DNA of 64,000 bases from Ascidia mentula (taxonomy: Eukaryota; Chordata; Ascidiacea; Phlebobranchia; Ascidiidae). The notes under the pieces were generated by a model. That model was not told the DNA's origin. It made no database searches and saw nothing but the letters and a program-made list of their open reading frames with translations. The stretch covers positions 2,175,001 through 2,239,000 of the forward strand of contig OX387199.1 of the NCBI GenBank assembly GCA_947561715.1, written 5' to 3'. The position numbers and the translations under genes are program-made. Positions 37,801-47,099 of the stretch are shown here, piece by piece; within the stretch, counting starts at the first letter, position 1; each line of letters begins with the position of its first letter.

Positions 37801-40734
37801 TTAAACAAAACACATTTTTTGACTTATGTTTGTTGTGCAAAAAAACTCTGACACATGTTATGTAATCACTGGCAACAAATTAAATTGTTGAAACACATTA
37901 GGACTATGTTGCGTTATCATGACATTATATTTAAATGCATGAAAAGTCATTTTTAAAAGTATATAACCTTTGCAATAACTGTTTAAATGCCATTGGCTTA
38001 TGACCTCCAGATAATAGCTAACAACCCCAACACTCATGGGTGTGAAAACAACTCATACGATAAAAAAACACCTTTATTAGAGATAATGTATTAAAATCCC
38101 AAAACAGCGATCTGTAGACAGCTCAGATCGATTTATTGAGAGAAAAATATATTTCGCCTAAAACGGCATCATCAGTTTCTCCATTTACCAAAACTGCCAA
38201 AAAGGAAAAACAGAAAGGAAAAAGTCAAGAATCTAACGCAAAAAGGTTACGCAAGCTAAAAATAAATAAAAATTAATAAAAACTATAAAAATATTCGGGT
38301 TTCAAGCATTAACTAAAAAATTAGAGAAAGTTACTTTGTACAAAGTTTACCTGGTTGGGTTGCTGGGGTATTTGTGGGTGTGGAAAGTATTGGGTTTGGT
38401 TGAAAGCTGGTACATTGGTTGCCTGTGGGATTCCTTGACCTGGTTGTGTTGACTGAAGATTATAAGGTTGTTCACGATGGGAATTCCCCCATGCTTGTGG
38501 ATATTGTTGGTTATAGAATGGATACCTCCCACCATAATATTGGTTCGGTAAATATCCTGTGGGATTAGGGTAAGGTTGTTGGGGTTGAGAAGTGTATCGT
38601 GTGTGGGGATGCCCCAATTGTGATGGATGGCTTTGAGGTGTTGTATAAAGATGAGATGTTGACGGTACACTATGATAATGAGAGGTTACATCCTGGTTGG
38701 GTTGCCAAACAGTGGATTGCTGGGGTATTTGTGGAAAGTATTGGGTTGGGTTGAATACTGGATTGGTCGCCTGTGGGATTCCTTGACCTGGTTGTGTTGA
38801 TTGGGGATAGTAAGGTTGTTCTGGATGGGAATTCCCCCTTGTTGGAGGATAGTGTTGGTTATAGAATGGATAACTCCCACCATAGTATTGGTTCGGTAAA
38901 TATCCTGTGGGATTAGGGTAAGGTTGTTGGGGTTGAGGAGTGTATTGAGGGTGGCAATTCCCTAATTGTGATGATTGGCTTTGAGGTGTTGCATGAAGAT
39001 GAGATGTTGATGGTTTACTAAGATGTTGAGAGGTTACATCCTGGTTGAGTTGCCAAACAGTAGATTGCTGGGTTATTTGTGGGTGGGAAAAACTTTGGGT
39101 TTGGTTAAAAGATGGTACATTAGTAGCCTGTGGGGTTCCTTGACCTGGTTGTGTTGATTTTTGATTGTTTGTTTGCTCAGCATCAAACAGTGAAAACGAA
39201 CCCTGCAACAACATACAGTCTCATAAAAAGGTTTTCATTATCAGAAGATTTTAGAACAAAGTGACAAGGCCTTGTTTCCATTGGGACACTCAATGTTAGT
39301 TTCTACAAAATCTTTCATAATGATGTATTGATGTCCAGCAAAAATGTTCATGAGCATAATTACCACAAATAATGTTACTGACACAAGCACAAGTAAAATA
39401 GTGACAAAGTGGCAACATGTATTTCAAGTAGTCACACATACAAAGGCTGGAGAATTTTACAAGATGGAGTTTCACCAAAATGCCTCTGTTGGTGCTTTCT
39501 TGCTCACATTAATAACACATAAGTTAACATCCTGAACATGAATTGTTACAAATTATGAAATGTCACAAAGCATTACAAAATATTTTCAATTGGGCCTTTC
39601 TTATTATTTGCTGAAACTCTTACGACTCCAGACCATTTCCACAAAACTGGCTCTAGAATCCGAGATTTTGGAGTAAAAATAACAATTTTGCAACACTTTC
39701 TATTTCTTAAATATATAAATTAGAGCTGTTACAGCTTGCTGTGAACGGTAGTTCTCTACTTGTTTGCCTTATACCAATAGGACCTTTTACAACTTTTTTC
39801 AAACAACTAAAATTTTTGTGGGTATGGTTGCAAATGAAATACTCCGGCCTACTTATAAGGTGTAATGGATAGATTTAGGGTGTGTCACAAAAATTATTGC
39901 TATACCATTCGCTTGTGTTTTTTTCACTATCTCTAAATTTAAAATACTCACAAGCTTGTTTTTTATTCTGAGTAGCTCAAATTTTAATCAAAAAAAGTGC
40001 TATAGGACGCATATTGGTGTTTCTATGAAAATTAGTTTTGGTGCTGGAAAATGCGCAAAAAAATCGGGCTGTATTTGTGGAAAAATGAATCGTTTAAGTG
40101 TCCAATCATTTGTGATTTTATGAAAGATCCATCTCATAACTACAAATTTTGATCGAAATTAGTCTACGAAAAAATGGTTTAGCCACCCCCCTAGGGCCAT
40201 TTGCCCCCCTGGTTACTCAATATTTTGGTTAAATGAGCAACAAAAAATGGAACTGGATTTTGCAGAAAAATGAATCGTTCAACTACCCACTCATTTGCAA
40301 TTTTTTTTTGTAAGTTCCATTCTCTATGCGATGGCATCAAATTTATTTGCTGAAAAAGTGTCAAAGCCCTCCCCCAAGGGCTGGGTATACCCCCCTGTTG
40401 GTTATATGATCTTCCCGGAGGCCCAACAAGTCCTTGCTCTGTACAGTCTCATCCAGGAGCAAAATTTTGTTTTTCAACTTAGTAGAATTTTAGGTCCCTA
40501 TGTAAGTCACAAGACCCATCAACGGTCATTGGGAAACAAGCGGAATAGTCGCTAGATGCATTACAGCCGAGGGCCTTGAAAACAGGATTTCTCCAATTTA
40601 ATACCCATATAGGTCCTATAAGTGTGCTCATACGAAAAATTTTAACTTTACCAAAAGCATGTGAAGTCCTGCCATACCTGGTTTGCTTGGTACTGATCAT
40701 TGTTTGAACTTCCCTGTTCATAATTCCTATCCAT
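25898..40734 (-). CDS. NLR protein: low-complexity (prion-like) N-terminus, NACHT ATPase, LRRs
   Basis: Predicted cytosolic innate-immune sensor. Exons: 40734-40678, 39202-38351, 37572-37124, 37071-36926, 36804-36647, 36591-36555, 36498-36436, 36383-36333, 35734-33936 (NACHT), 33861-33697, then LRR exons 33403-33242, 33161-33006, 32751-32698, 32430-32275, 31574-31407, 31025-30972, 30597-30442, 29959-29798, 28798-28637 and 26050-25898. That is about 1720 codons with no frame break, and a TGA directly precedes the ATG. Residues 1-604 are Q/P/N/S/Y-rich with a 116-119-residue repeat. A basic KRRKK lies at 660-664, Walker A GQPGVGKTT at 723-731, and Walker B MDGLDEA near 813-819. The NLR helical motif FSHLIWQEYFAA follows. 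LRR exons are phase 0. Exon 1 to NACHT is well supported; the 3' end (last exon and stop) is unresolved, and the exon at 25898 may not be the last. Confidence 0.8.
26946..28636. other. Intron or spacer with repeat-body fragments
   Basis: No exon could be supported. Contains another copy (about 27770-27900) of the element body found in the LRR cassettes and a 15-T run near 28526. Confidence 0.4.
28906..28948 (+). repeat. tRNA-like SINE head
   Basis: Third copy of GAGCTCCGGTAGCTCAGTCA..., beside the LRR exon at 28637-28798. Confidence 0.4.
29536..29755. mobile_element. Non-autonomous hAT-type MITE (CAGTG family), intact
   Basis: Ends CAGTGATTCCCAACC / GGTTGGGAAACACTG are terminal inverted repeats. 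The identical 8-bp target duplication CCCTAAGA sits at 29528-29535 and 29756-29763. It is 220 bp and non-coding, and inserted just 3' of an LRR exon. Related copies lie in the lipoxygenase locus. Confidence 0.8.
30069..30111 (+). repeat. tRNA-like SINE head
   Basis: Fourth copy of the same head, beside the LRR exon at 29798-29959. Confidence 0.4.
31095..31174. repeat. Inverted pair of degenerate hammerhead motifs
   Basis: On the minus strand (31099-31123) CTAATAA-GACC-TTACA-GGTC-AAAG decays CUGAUGA...GAAA. On the plus strand (31125-31174) CTAGGTG...ACCAAAACAG...CTGTATGCAGCTT matches the 3' half of the complete motif at 21172-21224. Lies in an NLR intron. Confidence 0.45.
31736..31806 (-). 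pseudogene. Broken LRR exon (type A) in the NLR gene
   Basis: Minus-strand GCQIADSRMCKVVAASIKIS aligns with LNGCKVSCTSMTQLATTISK of exon 33403-33242 and is followed by T/GTATGT. The first LRR half is missing; a piece of the dispersed SINE (GACCTGCGCAGTAGGGCGAT) begins just past it. It sits exactly where a type-A exon would be expected in a duplicated A-B-C-D cassette. Confidence 0.4.
38140..38181 (-). ncRNA. Hammerhead-like motif with short palindromic stem III
   Basis: Minus strand: GAGAAA - CTGATGA - T - GCC GTTTTA GGC - GAA - ATATAT - T - TTTCTC. Stem I strands pair fully (GAGAAA/TTTCTC). Stem III is a 6-nt self-complementary ATATAT, as in dimeric hammerheads of Penelope-like elements. 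One extra T precedes stem II, so activity is uncertain. Lies in an NLR intron. Confidence 0.5.
38351..39202 (-). repeat. Coding tandem repeat in NLR exon 2 (116-119-residue unit)
   Basis: Two full units (about 39157-38801 and 38800-38453) and a partial third (38452-38351). Each opens STQPGQG-PQATN and contains PQQPYPNPTGYLPNQYYGG and YPFYNQ. The first unit of 119 residues holds 22 Gln and 19 Pro and only a handful of charged residues. Confidence 0.85.
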
Positions 40735-43090
40735 TCAGGTTAATGTATATCAACAAACATGACCATATTTGACTGAATCCAATCACAAAAGGGCAACATA
40801 TGATGCATGGCAACTGAAATCAGTGTTATGTCCATTATTCACAAGAGGTAGGAAACAGTCCGAAGGCAACAGTTTTTCACATTCGACTACATTTCATTCA
40901 ATTGCTTTTAACTTTAAAAAAACTAAAATAACATACAAAACAGCATTAAAAAACAAAACACAGTTTATAAACATTATGTGTCTTTGGAAAATAGAAATAA
41001 AACCATACAGACCACGAAAGGGCGCAAGGGGGGTGTGGTTGGTATTTGTCCAATTAAAGAAGGTTCTTAGTTTTTTTAGAAGGCCAAATTTGATTTTATT
41101 CCATAGCAGGAGCGTGAAAGGTTGTTGGTTCAGAAGGATTTCATCTGCATACGTTTGTGCAAGGTTTTATGGCCGAAATGTATTCAAAACATGGGAAAAT
41201 AAGGGGGGTATGGTTTTTGTTTTGCAAATTTGACAATCTTCTTGTTTTTTTAGAAGGTCAAATTTGGTGTTCTTTGATAAAAGGATTTCATAGGCAAACG
41301 TCGTTGCTTAAGAGTTATGCCATAATACGCATATGATATTCATAACCAATTATGAATATGTTTTTTTTTTTCATAATTTTGGTATCGTTAGAAAGGTCAG
41401 CCTATGAACTTTTACGTGTAAAAAAATCATGCTGCTACCTCATAGGGCGGCCGAGTAACCCGCATTCAGAGTTTTGTTAACTGGCGATTTCTTTTTGTCA
41501 ACTAACATCCCTCTGGTCACACAGCAGTGACAGCACCCCTTATCTAACATGTCAACTCTCGATCACATTTACATTAATTGTCTTTTCACAAAACATCACA
41601 ACAGGAATACTAACTTACAACATATCTGATCATATGCCATTATTAGCAGTAGTACACATCACAATCACACACAAACCATCGAAAAAAGTACATATTATGC
41701 TAAATCGCGAAAAGAGGCTCATGTTCACTGGGCGATTTGGATGACGTCAGCCATCTTATTTTTAAATCTGTTAATTGCATGTTGTAGAGCATTAAATTTC
41801 CGTTCTCTTGATATTGGTCAATATTGGCACCTATTACCACAACGCTGAGCAGACTTATTTGAATTACGCATGTACCGACATGTTTATTCGAGGTACATAA
41901 GGATAGAACATAGAATGACGACACAATGGGCGAATAAGCCACGAGGGAAGGAGAGTGAAAGAAAAAAGGCAATCTGTCCGGTTCGCTATAGGAGCGCAAA
42001 GGGAACGGTAAACGTAGTGAGAGAGACAGCTACGCCACTGTCATTTCGGAGAAATATTTTTTTTCAAAGAAATTAATTTCACGCAAGAGTAAAAACAACT
42101 TTAAAGGATTTATCATAAACAATACACAAGTATACACATCAATTAGAACACAACGACTATCCAAAAACAACAAATGTAAAAATGTAACTTTAACACTGTA
42201 AGGTTTGGACCTCACCTCACCCCGATTAAACAGTTTATTATCAGGCTGTGGGAATAAATCCCAAGCCGGCGAATAGCTTGTAGAGTCTCAGTAATAATAC
42301 CAGTGTAACAGTAATGCTTTTGAACAAGTAGAATAGAATAGAATGGAATCAAATAGAATCAAATAGAATCAAATAGAATCAAATAGAATCAAATAGAATC
42401 AAATAGAATCAAATAGAATCAAATAGAATCAAATAGAATCAAATAGAATCAAATAGAATCAAATAGAATCAAATAGAATCAAATAGAATCAAATAGAATC
42501 AAATAGAATCAAATAGAATCAAATAGAATCAAAATAGAATGAATTTACAGGTACACACTGGGCTTTAAAGCTCTCCATACTGAGAGCTGATTGGTCAATA
42601 ATGTCACGTGATATCATGAGGCGCTTGAAGTAATATAACAAAGAACATAGGTGTGATGTGACATAAGCATAGGAGAACATTTTATGTGGTAAACAGGATG
42701 TTGAATGAATCACTTTACTCGAGAATATTCGATGGCTAAACCATTTGGGTCACATTATGGGATTATGCAGGACATGTGCAAAGCTGCGCGCAAAGCATTA
42801 CGCAATTCAAGCACTTGTTTCTGTGACGTATGTTACAACACCACCATGTTATTAATTCTGACTAATTTTTGTCCATACAAGGTATTGCAGCGTACCAATT
42901 GATTCCTTCAGCTTGCTGCTTTGCTGAAACTAAAGTCTGCAAGGCTTAGCTCCGCCTGCATCCATTCTGTCTAGTGTTCCAGTGTTGAATTGCAGGAAAC
43001 ATGCGCCGTGGTCAGAACTAGGCCAGGGAAAACATGCGTGTTGCCACAGTATATAGTGAGGCAGCAATACGAAAATTTGGATGCGAGCAT
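40735..43090. other. NLR upstream region; no gene recognised
   Basis: No supported coding exon. Includes an imperfect direct repeat (around 41055-41090 and 41235-41270: TTTTTTTAGAAGG(C/T)CAAATTTG) and the decamer array listed below. No clear TATA box was seen near the NLR start. Confidence 0.4.
42351..42530 (+). repeat. Decamer satellite (AAATAGAATC)18
   Basis: Eighteen uninterrupted perfect copies of AAATAGAATC, with degenerate units on both sides (42329-42350 and 42531-42541). It follows a repeat-like segment, so it may be the simple-sequence tail of a retroposon. Confidence 0.95.
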
Positions 43091-43114
43091 GTGCAACGAT
43101 CTTCTGATTACCAA

Positions 43115-44020
43115 GCTAAATTATAAAGTAAATCCTGTTTCCCATAGTTAGTTTCTGCTGAAGTTACCTGATGTTCTTCTTTAAAAGCGGTTCGTATGGA
43201 CAGCATGACCAAAGGAAAGTAATAATACCATTCGTCGTTGTGGGTAACTGCTTTTTTTGTTGAAAGCTCTTTTAATTGTTCGATTGTTGTTTTTTTTCCA
43301 CCAATCCATTTGATTGAGGCCTAAACGTCGTGGATGTGTTAGTTTTGATTCCCAAAAAGTCCATGGTAGCTTTCCATTCTTCAGAGGTAAATTGCGGACC
43401 CCTGTCAGTGGAAATAGTGTTTGGAACACCAACCATATTAACCAATGCAATAACATGAACGCGTCCGATAAAGTTTGTGTCTTGGTGTCTTTGAGGTGTA
43501 TAGCCACCGGAACGAATATGTAGGCAAACCCTGCACTCAGTGGCAAAGGTCCAGCCAAATCTGTATTTACATGCTGGAACTTTGAGGAGACTGGAGGATA
43601 ACGCGTGAATGGAGTGACACTGTGCCTTGCCGTTTTGTTTCTCTGGCATGTATAGCATGATTTTTCCTATAACTGAACATCTCGTCTCAGACCTGGACAC
43701 ACAAATCTGTCATAGATTTGTTTGTGTTATTTTAGGCCCTGGATGCCCCAAATTGTGTATAGCATCGAAAACATCCTTGTGAAGTCCTGGAGGAATGACT
43801 GGTCTGAAACTTCCTTCCTCCGAATCATTTCCTAAAATTATTTTGACCGAATTTGGTATTTGTTTGTGAACGAAATTGTTGTAAATCCCTGTAGTTAGTC
43901 TTCACCATTGTCATAATACTTTTGTTGCAATTCTATCTGTTTCCAGTCGATTAGGGCTGGCATGATGGAATATAGCATTTATTTGCGGACGTGACAATGC
44001 ATCAGCAACCTTATGTAGTT
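43115..44020 (-). pseudogene. Decayed Ty3/gypsy-type retrotransposon pol fragment
   Basis: Minus strand shows, in order, an RNase H end (VADALSRP, about 43986-44010), a degraded H2C2 zinc finger (CYTCQRNKTAR region near 43640) and an integrase core (STDRGPQFTSEEW and FRPQSNGLVE, about 43280-43430), spread over different frames and broken by stops. No reverse transcriptase, gag or LTRs were recognised. It is a dead fragment. Confidence 0.7.
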
Positions 44021-44339
44021 ACCATAGACCGTGTGAAGGTTGCAATAAGTCTACTTGATCTTTTGCAAGAAGAAAACAGGAACAAAAATCAACAACCGTC
44101 TTCTTCTGTTCCAGGGTCAAGTTCTGGGAGAAAGAAGAATTAACAACATGGTGAGAACAACCAACTCCAGAATGTGTTGTACAATACACTTCTAGGAACA
44201 GGCGTGTCATACCGCCACGCTATCTAAAAGATTACCAATGTGCCACGTAATTTCTTTTATAGCTTTCTGTGTTCTCTCTGTTGTGTGCAGTCCAGTTATT
44301 GTGTCTAACTTAACCATGTCTCCATCCAAAGGCACAACT

Positions 44340-45180
44340 AATCAAGACATGCATTGCTCGTATATTCAAGTTGAGTGATCATTACAAAGAAATGCCTGCC
44401 ATAGCTTGTAATACTACTGCAACAATTACAGAAGACACATTTTATTTCTTTGAAGCCAAAGTAAGTTCTCCTGATTTCATAAATCAGGAACCTCCTCCAG
44501 CCGAATGTTTAATGTGGAATCACACTCTTCGTGCTCCTGGAATTAGGAAGTTTGATAGATTAACCGATACAATCTTTAAAAACGACAACCATGTAGTTCG
44601 TGACTACAGATGGCCTACGAGTACCAAGTCGGAAGTTAGCAATGCAATTCTAACTCGGTTCAAACTGTTATAATCCTATTACTATTCAAATACGAACCTT
44701 TTCAAAAGTTGGATCATTGTAAAATTCTTCATTGGCAGGTATGTCCAAAGTCCAATTGTCTCAAAGCGACTGTTATATGCAGTATTAACAAATTTGTAAT
44801 CGAAACCACAAACTGCGAATTGCAATCACTAAAACGACTGAGATCAGTTCTGTTGAGAAAAAAATCTACAGGTGTTAATCCGTACACTCCGTTCCTTTTT
44901 TCTCTCGAATGTCAATTGCAAAAACTACTTTATACACTCTTAAGATCTCTGCGATATGGGAAACAGGATTTACTTTATAATTTAGCTTGGTAATTATAAG
45001 ATTGTTGCAAATGCACAAAGCAGATAGTAGTGTAGTCGTTTGATATGGGCGAAAATTTGAAACCTTTCCGGTTCAAAGGATTCTTGAAAATTTTACAGAG
45101 AGCTTGCCTGAGGCATGCTGATGAACGTGCTATAAGTTAAAATACCAACTCATTTCAAACTTCAAAAAAGAATAAAAAAA
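44340..45180. other. Unassigned; open frames without support
   Basis: An uninterrupted plus-strand frame ends at 44673 but lacks an ATG near its 5' end and matches nothing recognised. About 40 bp at 44955-44995 (GGGAAACAGGATTTACTTTA...) repeats 43098-43147 in inverted orientation, so this may be more retroelement debris. Confidence 0.3.
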
Positions 45181-45215
45181 CTTTGTGACCCGGTGTAAAA
45201 GTATCTTCCAATTGG
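45181..45215 (+). repeat. Solo arm of the foldback repeat
   Basis: CTTTGTGACCCGGTGTAAAA matches the right arm of the inverted repeats at 9058-9340 and 22018-22322. Confidence 0.45.
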
Positions 45216-45360
45216 AGCTAAGGAACGGAAATAGTAAAGGAAAATGCCAAACTCAAAAATTTTTACAAAAAATGGTTTACCACAGCGCTTCACGCGTTTT
45301 GCTAAAGAACTCCTAACAAAACAATTGCATTTTCCGACGATGGTATATTAGAGGGACCCA

Positions 45361-45484
45361 TACGGTAGCCACGCATTAAACGGGGAAATCCATATCGCCC
45401 CCTGTCCGTAAGGTAGAGGGACCCATAAATTCCTCACGGACAGGGGGCGATATGTATTTCCCCGTTTAATGCGTGGCTACCGTA
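45361..45484. repeat. Long hairpin with 49-bp arms
   Basis: The arm 45361-45409 (TACGGTAGCCACGCATTAAA...) is the near-perfect reverse complement of 45436-45484 around a 26-bp loop. AGAGGGACCCATA occurs both just before the left arm and inside the loop. Probable MITE or transcribed hairpin. Confidence 0.8.
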
Positions 45485-46067
45485 TTTAACTTGTTATCAC
45501 TGGAACCATAACCACTCTCAATTAAAGAAACACTACAACTACGACGTTATTTAAACATATTTTTAACGCGTAGAAAGCATTCTTAAGTCATCAATTGTAT
45601 TTTAGTCCAAAGCATTGCATAAAAAAATTGACAGACCGTGTTTATTTGTAGAAATAAAACAATTTAAATTAAACTGATATTAAAACATTTTTCTGTTTAG
45701 TGTTAATGCAATTCTTACAAAATCATGTGTTTAGTGTGTTTACAGTTTGCTGTAAAGTCCCCATTTGTGTAGTCTTCTTTTATTGCTAGTCTTTTGGTAA
45801 ATAATCGATCTTCAACTGCTAATTTGGGATGATTTCTATTTCGTTTGTTATTAATAAGCGCCATCTTTGTGTGACGCAATACAAGTTATTTTCTGATCAG
45901 CTGACCAACCTGTGTTGTAAGTTTCTGAATCATAACGTCGCGTTAAAACTTTCTTTTCCAGTATTGCTCGGAGTTTATTTGCTGGATTGATATTTTACTG
46001 TTGCCTTTTTTTGCTGCAAAATTGTTTGAAGTTATTGGTGTACGTGTGTATCTTCATAAAAAAGAAA

Positions 46068-46526
46068 ATGGATATCATAATAAAAGATGTTATTAACCCG
46101 GATGAAATAATGAAATTTGAACAAAAGTACAAGAAAGAAGAAGCAATGGGTTGTGTATTGCCTGAAACACAGTTTGAGTATGCCTGGTGTTTGGTGAGAA
46201 GTCCCTATGTTGACGATTGGAATACAGGCTTTGAACTTCTGAAAAGTTTATATGATTCCGGAGATGACATGGCCAAAAGGGATTACTTGTACTACATGGC
46301 AATTGCCAAGTTCAAGATGAAAAAATATGAAGATGCTTTGAAATACTGTGACGGTATACTTAAAGTGCAACCCCAAAATCACCAGGTCAAACAACTAAAG
46401 TCCTACATTGAAGGCAAAATGAAAAAGGAAGGACTACTTGGGATGGCAGTGATTGGTGGAACAGGTTTAGTGCTGGGAATAGGTGCAGCGGTTGTTGCTG
46501 CGTTGGCAGTTTCGTCAAGAAAATAA
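46068..46526 (+). CDS. FIS1: Mitochondrial fission 1 protein
   Basis: FIS1 is a tail-anchored outer-membrane protein of mitochondria and peroxisomes that takes part in organelle fission. The single exon gives 152 residues, the same length as the human protein. Matches include TQFEYAWCLVRS, a TPR-like stretch RDYLYYMAIAKFKMKKYEDA followed by LKYCDGILKVQPQN, and the motif KKEGLLGMAVIGG leading into a Gly/Ala-rich transmembrane segment (about residues 125-146) with a short basic tail SSRK. The ATG in AAAGAAAATGG is the first in frame with the conserved N-terminus. It is intronless, unlike most animal FIS1 genes. The next gene, SYAP1, starts 574 bp downstream on the same strand. Confidence 0.95.
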   Translation: MDIIIKDVINPDEIMKFEQKYKKEEAMGCVLPETQFEYAWCLVRSPYVDDWNTGFELLKSLYDSGDDMAKRDYLYYMAIAKFKMKKYEDALKYCDGILKVQPQNHQVKQLKSYIEGKMKKEGLLGMAVIGGTGLVLGIGAAVVAALAVSSRK

Positions 46527-47099
46527 CACCTGTGTTTTTATATATGTTTTTGCACTGTGAGATTGTGACATGAAAGCAGTACGTCCCTGCTGAAATCCAC
46601 AGGATTATAGTGGACGTATATTGTGCCATGTTATTGTCAAGCATCTTATTTCTACCTTGTTGGCATTTTGTATGTGCTGTTTTTAAACACAAAAACTATT
46701 TTGTGGCCAAATTTATTGTCTTACCAGTGACACCAATTTATTAGCACAGGAATATATTTGTTTGAAATCAAATGTTTAAGATTGGAGTCAGCTAATTAAT
46801 TAAAATTATTGAATTTTTTTTCCTTTATTGTCTTTTTGAACAATTAAAAATATATATCTAAATTGATGTTTTTCTTCATGGATTTATACATGGCATACAT
46901 AAATTTTTGAACTCTTTGTTATTGCAATGTTTTGGATCAAAGTTTATTAAATAATGATAATTACACTACTTGTGACATATTGCTATGGTTTGTGTTATGT
47001 GTTTGCATATGCAATGTCAAAGTCGTTGTTGTCAATGTGGATGAATTTTGCTCTGCCAGAAAATACTTCATTACTTTAGCAAAACGATTCTGTAAACCT

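Noticed and set aside
40769..41233. 154-codon plus-strand frame upstream of the NLR
   Set aside because: Starts at TTG, rich in basic and aromatic residues from AT-rich DNA, overlaps an imperfect direct repeat.
44371..44673. Plus-strand frame reading DHYKEMPAIACNTT...
   Set aside because: No ATG at its start (TTG), no splice sites or homologue recognised; may be retroelement debris.
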